From Bacteroidota bacterium (lineage in GTDB: Bacteria > Bacteroidota > Bacteroidia > Chitinophagales > Chitinophagaceae), in the NCBI GenBank assembly GCA_018267795.1, contig JAFDXS010000031.1, forward strand, positions 1-11,273: 11,273 nucleotides of DNA, in the 5' to 3' direction. How positions within the stretch are numbered: position 1 is the stretch's first letter; each line of letters begins with the position of its first letter. Position numbers and translations under genes: made by a program. A model generated the notes under the pieces. The model saw only the letters and a list, made by a program, of their open reading frames with translations. It was not told where the DNA came from and searched no databases. Shown in pieces: positions 7,352 to 11,273 of this stretch.

Positions 7352-7801
7352 ATGAAGCACTTAACCTATCTATTTATCGCGGTATCTGTTTTATCACTTG
7401 CTGCCTGCAAAAAAAGCAATGATACCAATCCGATTCGCTATGGCTATTCTAGTAATGTATATACCTATAAAGGGAATATGAATGATGACCAAATAGCACT
7501 CATTCCCTCAAACAGTAATGCTACCGTTACATTAAAATATAAAGGCATATCCTTTAGTGCTACCTCCGTAAGTTTCACTTCCGGTCAGCAAATGGCTATA
7601 TACCATTTATCGATCGCAACAAATGGACAAATAATAGCATACGGAGATCTGCATGTCCCGGCCTTATACTTTGCTAATGGATCTCTTTTACCTGCTCCTG
7701 TTAGCTCTTATATTGGTCTCTATATTACTGCTCCGTCTTTTATCACGTTTGCACCTGGCAGTATATTCGAAAGCGGCAAATACACGCTGGCTGCTAATTA
7801 A
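7352..7801 (+). CDS. Small lipoprotein of unknown function
   Basis: This 149-aa protein has a clear lipoprotein signal: MKHLTYLFIAVSVLSLAAC with lipidated cysteine C19, followed by KKSNDTN. The mature part is rich in Ser, Thr, Tyr and Ala, with alternating strands (ATVTLKYKGISFSATSVSF, QQMAIYHLSIATNG), so a small beta-sandwich tethered to a membrane is likely. I recognise no family. There are no cysteines after C19 and no obvious metal or catalytic motif. A strong terminator follows 20 bases after the stop, so it is a single-gene unit. The start is the ATG at 7352, which has no Shine-Dalgarno. Confidence 0.75.
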   Translation: MKHLTYLFIAVSVLSLAACKKSNDTNPIRYGYSSNVYTYKGNMNDDQIALIPSNSNATVTLKYKGISFSATSVSFTSGQQMAIYHLSIATNGQIIAYGDLHVPALYFANGSLLPAPVSSYIGLYITAPSFITFAPGSIFESGKYTLAAN

Positions 7802-7821
7802 ATTTCATTAGCATTTTTGTT

Positions 7822-7858
7822 TTAGGCCAGCCCCTCAGCTGGCTTAATTTTATTATTT
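7822..7858 (+). terminator. Rho-independent terminator of the lipoprotein gene
   Basis: The stem pairs 7822-7831 (core GCCAGC) with 7838-7847 (core GCTGGC), with one G-T wobble and the six-base loop CCCTCA, followed by TTTTATTATTT. It starts 20 bases after the stop codon at 7801. Confidence 0.85.
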
Positions 7859-7863
7859 AATTA

Positions 7864-7883
7864 TAACTTTTAATTGAAAGTTA
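7864..7883. repeat. Short inverted repeat
   Basis: TAACTTT (7864-7870) and AAAGTTA (7877-7883) flank a six-base spacer, between the terminator and the next promoter. It is A/T-rich and may be chance or a regulator site. Confidence 0.3.
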
Positions 7884-7925
7884 ATAATTATATTTGAAAT
7901 TTAATCTTACGATTAAAAAACGGCT

Positions 7926-7937
7926 ATGTATATACAT
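7926..7937. promoter_or_regulatory. Perfect 12-bp palindrome, candidate operator
   Basis: ATGTATATACAT is perfectly self-complementary. It ends 10 bases before the -7 box at 7948-7955, which puts it over about -33 to -22 of that promoter, where a repressor or activator would act. No regulator is known for it, and palindromes of A/T steps arise readily in this base composition. Confidence 0.4.
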
Positions 7938-7947
7938 GCTTATTTGT

Positions 7948-7955
7948 TACCTTTG
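7948..7955 (+). promoter_or_regulatory. -7 promoter element giving a nearly leaderless transcript
   Basis: TACCTTTG fully matches TAnnTTTG and is identical to the ABC-F box in its 11-base context. The ATG at 7960 begins only five bases after its last G, so transcription would start at or within a few bases of the start codon. No TTTG is seen at -33. Confidence 0.55.
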
Positions 7956-7959
7956 CAGC

Positions 7960-8346
7960 ATGCATCTGATAAAGGTATCTCCTGCTATTGACAAATTTTA
8001 TACATACGGCGATCTGACTGAAGACAGTGTTTTAGAAACCCAATACGATTATCAGCTGGCACACCACCACCCTAAGCATAAGTCTTTTTTTATAGTTTAT
8101 TCCTCCTCCACTTGTAAGTCTGGTAATAAAGCTTTGATCATTTTCAATGCGCACGTCACCATCCAGTTCGATACTGCGCCTCATATACCCACCGTAAATG
8201 ATCTCCTGGAATTAACAGATATTGCCGTAAAAGAGCTAAACCAGCTATTGCAGCAGCAGCTTCCGGGTCTCAGTATCGGGCCCCTAAATTCAATAAACAC
8301 CATCAAGCTCCTATCCGGTTGCATTGCAACAGCCTACCCCCGCTAA
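7960..8346 (+). CDS. Unrecognised 128-aa cytosolic protein (possibly SecB-like fold)
   Basis: I do not recognise this protein with confidence. From the ATG at 7960 it has no signal peptide or membrane span. Its pattern is a polar N-terminal half, hydrophobic strands (KSFFIVYSSSTC, KALIIFNAHVTIQF), then a helix after PTVNDLLELTDIAVKELNQ, and the ending SIGPLNSINTIKLL. This order of strands, helix and a short P.N-containing tail loosely recalls SecB chaperones (…LNLAPVNFDAL), some of which serve toxin-antitoxin systems. That is a weak inference, and no toxin gene is adjacent. The open frame extends upstream to a TTG at 7894, but those 22 codons would run through the palindrome and the -7 box, so the ATG at 7960 is preferred. 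Confidence 0.6.
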   Translation: MHLIKVSPAIDKFYTYGDLTEDSVLETQYDYQLAHHHPKHKSFFIVYSSSTCKSGNKALIIFNAHVTIQFDTAPHIPTVNDLLELTDIAVKELNQLLQQQLPGLSIGPLNSINTIKLLSGCIATAYPR

Positions 8347-8430
8347 GCCGTATTGATCCTTTTGTGGATATCTTAATTTGGAATCCCCTTGTTAATAATA
8401 GTACCTTGCCAAATGCTCAGTCCAATCGGG

Positions 8431-8606
8431 CACCGTCATTTCGAACGAAGAGAGAACTTTCTCATCGAGTCCTTTGGAAAGATAGAAGGATCGAGATAAA
8501 TCTCTTGAGCCTATGCAATTAGCTCCATCAAAGCTAATCTGCAACAAGTTCTTTGACATACTGTAAACCCAACCTATCGCGTCATCGCGAGGCACGAAGC
8601 GATCTC
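8431..8606. repeat. Interspersed intergenic repeats of the GTCAT..CGA..CGAAG type
   Basis: Two related units are visible. GTCATCGCGAGGCACGAAGC (8581-8600, continuing GATCTC to 8606) forms the arms ATCGC (8584-8588) and GCGAT (8599-8603). A second unit starts GTCATTTCGAACGAAG (8435-8450) and leads to GAGATAAATCTC near 8493. Both share the frame GTCATnnCGA...CGAAG. Sequences of this form (GTCATTGCGAGGAACGAAGCAATCTC type) are recurrent intergenic repeats in many bacterial genomes, including this phylum. Between the units lies a 7-bp hairpin ATTAGCT/AGCTAAT (8518-8538). Copy number in this genome cannot be seen from one window. Confidence 0.65.
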
Positions 8607-8681
8607 ACGTAATGAGAGTAAGCTTCATGAAAAATGCACACTTTCTTCTACTAACTACTTTTTACTTTATACTTTTCCAAA

Positions 8682-8703
8682 TGCGACATTTTTGCGACAT
8701 TTT
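8682..8703. repeat. Tandem 11-bp repeat, two copies
   Basis: TGCGACATTTT occurs at 8682-8692 and again at 8693-8703 with no gap; the next two bases (TG once one T is counted in) begin a third, broken copy. It could be a paired protein-binding site or simple slippage. Confidence 0.7.
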
Positions 8704-8726
8704 TGGGTAGTTCTGCCCGTCAATGT

Positions 8727-8743
8727 TACTTTTCATAAAAGTA
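8727..8743. repeat. Short inverted repeat TACTTTT/AAAAGTA
   Basis: Seven-base arms (8727-8733 and 8737-8743) surround CAT. The hairpin is weak and A/T-rich and lies in DNA without a gene on either side. Confidence 0.4.
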
Positions 8744-8781
8744 TAATAAAACAACAGTAGCAAGCCTTTCAGGAGATTCTC

Positions 8782-8868
8782 ATGCAGGAAATGTTCCAAA
8801 GAAAAATTCCCGCAGGAATGTCACATTATTTATCTGCAGCACCCCCCAATTTTAATTTTGACTTTTAA
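8782..8868 (+). CDS. Possible 28-aa ORF with Shine-Dalgarno
   Basis: The ATG at 8782 follows AGGAG (8771-8775) at six bases, which is unusual in this window where most starts have none. The peptide begins MQEMFQRKIPAGMSHYLSAA and ends NFNFDF from AT-rich DNA. Nothing suggests a function, and chance is the likelier explanation. Confidence 0.15.
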   Translation: MQEMFQRKIPAGMSHYLSAAPPNFNFDF

Positions 8869-8880
8869 ATTTTGAATTAG

Positions 8881-9003
8881 TTAATGCTTCACCTGCTTGC
8901 TGATAGACATGATAAGATTCGCAATGGCCAGGACTAATAGCCCTAAAGAAATGACTAAAGCTATTCGCTTCAGGAGTACTTGTGACTTTTTTTTGTTTTC
9001 CAT
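8881..9003 (-). CDS. 40-aa single-span membrane protein
   Basis: This small gene begins at the ATG 9003-9001 and ends at TAA 8883-8881. The peptide starts MENKKKSQVLLKRIALVISL, runs through one strongly hydrophobic segment (about residues 14-34) and ends SISKQVKH. The basic N-terminus (K4-K6, K12, R13) before the span predicts an N-in, C-out inner-membrane protein. ATG start, charge layout, a clean span and a polar tail together make this a believable gene although it is very short. An A8 run covers codons 4-6. Upstream on the same strand, TATATTTC (9028-9021) is one base from a TAnnTTTG -7 box and would give a leader of about 13 bases. I do not recognise a family. Confidence 0.65.
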   Translation of the reverse strand: MENKKKSQVLLKRIALVISLGLLVLAIANLIMSISKQVKH

Positions 9004-9061
9004 AGAATGGGTGAGCTAATGAAATATATCGCAAATTAATGAATAATTCCTGAGCTAAAAT

Positions 9062-9092
9062 AGTATAGCCCGCCGTAAAGCGGGCTTATACT
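9062..9092 (-). terminator. Terminator of the cytochrome c/lipoprotein operon
   Basis: The core arms GCCCGC (9068-9073) and GCGGGC (9080-9085) extend outward as AGTATA/TATACT with one bulged base, giving a stem of about 12 bp. On the minus strand it is followed by ATTTTAG. It lies 35 bases past the stop codon of the lipoprotein at 9127. Confidence 0.8.
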
Positions 9093-9126
9093 CTTCATCT
9101 ACACCTAACTATTCAGACTAACAAAC

Positions 9127-9888
9127 TTAGTTGGCAGTTTTGTACACCATGTTTTCAAGCGCTATTGTATATACACCATTGCTATGAGATATATGGAATG
9201 TGGTAGGATAGTATGCAGAAGTCGCCACTTTGCTTGGCTGTGGTATCGCTCTGCTGTAGTCTGTTATGCTTTTCAGGTAGCTGTAGGCCACCATCGGTTC
9301 TTCAAAGGTTACCTTGCCATTGTAGCTGCCATATATAAAGGTCTGTGTGAAGGGTTGCCCATGCAGTTCCGGCGAGCTTACATCTATCCAGTGCGATCCC
9401 ATTTCTGCCTCTCCGCCACCCGGGTTTATATACCCTGTAGGCAAATACCCTGTTGATGGATAGTTTTTAAACGCGTTGCTGTCCACTGTATATTCTGGTA
9501 TCTGCTTGCGCTCTGCTGAGCTTATATAGTAAAAGTGAAAGTCAAAATGCGGCACTGTATAGATCCCTGCAGGTGGGTGCCCATGCGGATTCCAGTCTAT
9601 TACAAAGTGTTTGAAGATCGTCTTTGCCGCTTGCGATGGCAGGGATAATTCAAATTCATTGTCCATTCCCATGGCATTCGTGTCCAGGCCTTGCAGTGCA
9701 TCTTCGCTTAGGGTCATACCCACGGCTACCGGGTTGCCTTTGTCGTCGGTCTTTGTCCAGGCGTATGCTTTACCATTGCCCATTTTCACATCCGCTCCAT
9801 TAAAGGTTCCTGATGCATTATTATCACTTTTCTTGCATGATGCCAGGCTCACTATTCCGGCCATCATTATTATGTACACTTTTCTCAT
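9127..9888 (-). CDS. Histidine-rich lipoprotein, DUF5602/TTHB210-like
   Basis: This is a 253-aa exported lipoprotein. The signal MRKVYIIMMAGIVSLASC puts the lipidated cysteine at 18, followed by KKSDNN. The core motif at residues 98-120 includes DWNPHGHPPAGIYTVPHFDF followed by HFY, and a second element is MGSHWIDV (163-170). Histidines 94, 102, 104, 114, 118 and 166 cluster in these motifs and suggest a metal site. From memory this pattern matches DUF5602 proteins containing the TTHB210-like domain, whose biochemical role is not established. The ATG at 9888 is chosen over a TTG at 9942 because it gives a proper lipoprotein signal and does not overlap the upstream gene. It lies 40 bases after the cytochrome c stop and is its operon partner, which hints at a periplasmic redox or metal role. 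Confidence 0.8.
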   Translation of the reverse strand: MRKVYIIMMAGIVSLASCKKSDNNASGTFNGADVKMGNGKAYAWTKTDDKGNPVAVGMTLSEDALQGLDTNAMGMDNEFELSLPSQAAKTIFKHFVIDWNPHGHPPAGIYTVPHFDFHFYYISSAERKQIPEYTVDSNAFKNYPSTGYLPTGYINPGGGEAEMGSHWIDVSSPELHGQPFTQTFIYGSYNGKVTFEEPMVAYSYLKSITDYSRAIPQPSKVATSAYYPTTFHISHSNGVYTIALENMVYKTAN

Positions 9889-9928
9889 TCTGGTTGTTAT
9901 TAGTTGTGTTACTGTTTGGTTGTATGAA

Positions 9929-10540
9929 TTAATGTTTTTCAAAAGCTATGATGCAGTTTGGTACGCGGTTCTCTACTGGTTTTATCGATTTCAGGTAGGC
10001 AAATATGGCTTCTACATCTTCATCTTTAACTTGCGTGTAGTTTTGCCATGGCATAGGCGGTAGCAACGGACGTGCTGCATCTATCCCCTTCGATTTGCCC
10101 TCCCTGAAGGCCTTCTTGAAATTCTCTATGGTCCAGTTGCCTATCCCTGTTCCATCTGGGGTCAGGTTAGCAGCATAAGACACGCCCCATGGCCCGGCAA
10201 ATGCTGTGCCCTTACCGCAGAAGAATGCCCATTTACCGCTCTTCGCAGCTACCGTATCAAATGCCGGCAATGGTTGGCTGGCGTCGTAGCCGGAGAGCAT
10301 GCGGTCCATATCTGGCATCGGTCCTTTATCTGTCATTTTTTTAGGTGTATGACAATCGTTGCAAGCCATTATAGTTACCAGGTATTCACCTCTTTTCACT
10401 CTGGTGGCACTATCCGGTTTTTCTGCATACGCAGTTTGCATTGCGTCTGCTGTAGTCTTTGTTTCCTGCTGCGCATCATTGTTGCAGGATACTGCAAGCA
10501 AAAGAACGGCTGAGGCAATAGCATAGATTACCTGTTTCAT
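9929..10540 (-). CDS. Monohaem cytochrome c lipoprotein
   Basis: This is a 203-aa c-type cytochrome anchored by lipid: signal MKQVIYAIASAVLLLAVSC, with C19 lipidated and a polar linker to about residue 45. Haem attaches at CNDCH (60-64), with H64 the proximal ligand; M163 in LLPPMPW is the likely distal ligand. The segment GVSYAANLTPDGTGIGNWT (119-137) and the C-terminal helix DEDVEAIFAYLKSIKPV are shared with the cytochrome subunits of membrane alcohol and gluconate dehydrogenases. This is therefore an electron carrier in the periplasm, but no dehydrogenase is in the window. Two additional cysteines (C108 and C196) could form a disulphide. It is first in an operon with the DUF5602-like lipoprotein. 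Confidence 0.9.
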   Translation of the reverse strand: MKQVIYAIASAVLLLAVSCNNDAQQETKTTADAMQTAYAEKPDSATRVKRGEYLVTIMACNDCHTPKKMTDKGPMPDMDRMLSGYDASQPLPAFDTVAAKSGKWAFFCGKGTAFAGPWGVSYAANLTPDGTGIGNWTIENFKKAFREGKSKGIDAARPLLPPMPWQNYTQVKDEDVEAIFAYLKSIKPVENRVPNCIIAFEKH

Positions 10541-10596
10541 TTTCTGAATTAGATTTTTGATTTAATAATGAAATGTTTAATTAATAAGCAATTACT

Positions 10597-10684
10597 CCGG
10601 CGCCAGAGGGCATGCTTATGGGGTTATACTAGCTGAAGCATAGCAATTTTACCGCTCATCATGCTTATGCTTCTCAGTAGTATA
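10597..10684 (-). pseudogene. Relic of the 3' end of an AraC-family gene
   Basis: This stretch resembles the end and 3' flank of the intact AraC gene at 10813-10907. Colinear matches are CCGGCGCC (10597-10604 with 10813-10820), GGGCAT (10608-10613 with 10822-10827), a 15-base block ATACTAnCTGnAGCA (13 of 15, 10626-10640 with 10846-10860), TTTACCGCTCATC (13 of 13, 10648-10660 with 10871-10883) and GTAGTA (10677-10682 with 10902-10907). Read on the minus strand it ends MSGKIAMLQLV-stop, against MSGKPYDVLQVV-stop in the intact gene. A 2-base difference upstream puts the preceding TTE codons out of frame, and nothing recognisable remains further up. It is best read as what is left of a tandem duplicate or of a 3'-end duplication that has decayed. 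Confidence 0.7.
10625..10684. repeat. Imperfect inverted repeat in the cytochrome c leader
   Basis: Arms 10625-10645 and 10662-10684 pair as TATACTA/TAGTATA, CTGA/TCAG and GAAGCATA/TATGCTTC with small bulges, around a 16-base loop. The same bases are part of the AraC relic, so the folding may be secondary. No T-tract follows on either strand. Confidence 0.5.
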
Positions 10685-10726
10685 GGTCGGAAAATTTTCC
10701 AATGTTCATCTGACCATTATTGGTTG

Positions 10727-10734
10727 CAAAAATA
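10727..10734 (-). promoter_or_regulatory. Candidate -7 promoter element for the cytochrome c operon
   Basis: On the minus strand this reads TATTTTTG, a full match to TAnnTTTG. Transcription would start near 10722, leaving a leader of about 180 bases before the ATG at 10540 that includes the inverted repeat. TTG/TTTG candidates upstream are spaced 13 and 27 bases away, neither at the usual distance of about 19-20. Confidence 0.4.
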
Positions 10735-10843
10735 GAATTGCGGTTAACAATGCTACTCAGCCAAACGGTGGATTTTCTAACGGTGCTGTCTGAATGTATG
10801 AGTTCATCGCGCCCGGCGCCTGGGCATTTAGCTCATCTGGGTT

Positions 10844-11273
10844 TTATACTACCTGGAGCACATCATATGGTTTACCGCTCATCTCAAACATATGAGCCTC
10901 TGTAGTAATAAAGTTTTGGGGTAATGATCCTGCAAATTCCTTAAAGTCGCGAATGAAGTGTGCCTGGTCTGCGTATCCGCAATGGTAGGTCACATCAGCC
11001 CAGCTGAATTTATCCAGCTGCATCGCATATTCATAGGCCTTGCGAAAGCGTAATATGCGCATATATGTTTTAGGGCTCACGCCATATTGTTCTTTAAAGC
11101 TCCTTTGCAGTTGCCGGGTGCTCACGTACAGTTGCTCACTCAGCTTTTCTATAGATACGTTGCCTGTACAGTGGCGCATCAGCTTAGTGGCTTCTTCGAG
11201 GTAGTTACGCTGCTCTGTTATGTTTTTCAATTGCTTCAGCAGGAAGGTTTCCGCAATAGCAATCTTCTCTCCT
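10844..11273 (-). CDS. AraC-family transcriptional regulator, C-terminal part (runs off the right edge)
   Basis: The 142 codons seen form the DNA-binding end of an AraC regulator. The first helix-turn-helix is in NVSIEKLSEQLYVSTRQLQR, followed by SFKEQYGVSPKTYMRILRFR; the second is around DVTYHCGYADQAHFIRDFKE, where GYADQAHFIRDFK is the classical family signature. The frame stays open to the window edge (GEKIAIAETFLLKQL upstream), so the TTG at 11230 is not the real start and the sensor domain lies beyond the window. It is followed at about 300 bases by the cytochrome c operon on the same strand and may regulate it, but no operator was identified. A decayed copy of its own 3' end lies downstream. 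Confidence 0.92.
   Translation of the reverse strand, partial: GEKIAIAETFLLKQLKNITEQRNYLEEATKLMRHCTGNVSIEKLSEQLYVSTRQLQRSFKEQYGVSPKTYMRILRFRKAYEYAMQLDKFSWADVTYHCGYADQAHFIRDFKEFAGSLPQNFITTEAHMFEMSGKPYDVLQVV

Larger units (their letters stand above)
8347..8880. other. 534-bp intergenic region with interspersed repeat sequence
   Basis: No convincing large gene is present. Repeat-type sequence occupies about 8431-8606. It is followed by an AT-rich stretch with a tandem 11-bp repeat (8682-8703), a TACTTTT/AAAAGTA inverted repeat (8727-8743) and a possible 28-codon ORF at 8782. Apparent open frames over the repeats are artefacts of repeat sequence. Confidence 0.65.
10541..10843. other. 303-bp region between AraC regulator and cytochrome c genes
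   Basis: It holds, from right to left in the direction of transcription: a GC-rich imperfect palindrome around GGCGCC (10811-10825) after the AraC stop, a candidate -7 box (10734-10727), the AraC 3'-end relic (10684-10597), and an AT-rich stretch next to the cytochrome start. No intact gene is seen. Confidence 0.6.

Noticed and set aside
7894..7959. TTG-initiated extension of the 128-aa protein, giving an apparent signal anchor
   Set aside because: It would translate through the palindrome and the -7 box. The ATG at 7960 sits where a transcript from that box would begin.
8392..8595. Minus-strand open frame of 67 codons over the repeat region
   Set aside because: It translates the interspersed repeat (the SFEMT and PRDDA stretches are repeat sequence read backwards). 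It has no start context and no protein-like composition.
8581..8606. CRISPR repeat or tRNA
   Set aside because: There is a single imperfect pair of units with unequal spacing and no array. No cloverleaf could be folded.
8852..9034. Minus-strand 60-codon frame overlapping the 40-aa gene
   Set aside because: It covers the same DNA in another frame. The 40-aa frame has the membrane-protein pattern, and this one has none.
11219..11230. TTG at 11230 as the start of the AraC regulator
   Set aside because: The frame stays open to the window edge and upstream codons look like the usual linker, so the gene is truncated by the window.

Overview
The window looks like chromosomal DNA of an aerobic member of the Bacteroidota, probably near the Chitinophagaceae. 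The protein families are typical of that phylum. Most starts lack a Shine-Dalgarno sequence. Two genes have TAnnTTTG -7 promoter boxes (both read TACCTTTG), many products are lipoproteins with a lipobox followed by lysines or polar residues, and the intergenic DNA is AT-rich. This placement is inferred from these traits, not from a database search.

Layout. Positions 1-2092 (minus strand) hold a co-directional set: a class I methyltransferase, tryptophan 2,3-dioxygenase, and the first 84 codons of an ABC transporter ATPase that runs off the left edge. Positions 2185-4954 (plus strand) hold an acidic DMP19-family protein, a small exported protein and a YbiT-like ABC-F ATPase whose second nucleotide site is degenerate. 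A perfect 21-bp hairpin (4973-5018) separates it from a convergent exported S15/CocE-type hydrolase at 5024-6910 that carries the residues expected of an alpha-amino acid ester hydrolase. Positions 6911-7351 are mostly non-coding with one possible hydrophobic micro-ORF. Positions 7352-8346 (plus strand) hold a small lipoprotein and an unrecognised 128-aa protein, the latter read from a nearly leaderless promoter that overlaps a perfect 12-bp palindrome.

Positions 8347-8880 carry interspersed-repeat sequence and no convincing large gene. A clear 40-aa single-span membrane protein lies at 8881-9003 (minus strand). Positions 9127-10540 (minus strand) form a two-gene operon for a monohaem cytochrome c lipoprotein and a histidine-rich lipoprotein resembling the DUF5602/TTHB210-like family. 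Upstream of it is a leader region that contains a decayed copy of the 3' end of the next gene, an AraC-family regulator cut by the right edge.

Functionally this is a patchwork of housekeeping and envelope genes (tryptophan catabolism, translation-associated ABC-F, periplasmic hydrolase, electron-transfer lipoproteins). No phage, IS, CRISPR, tRNA or rRNA was seen. I found no convincing new multi-gene system. The most distinctive observations are the AraC 3'-end relic, the two unannotated small membrane-protein ORFs, the one-sided ABC-F ATPase and the palindrome-bearing promoter at 7926-7960.
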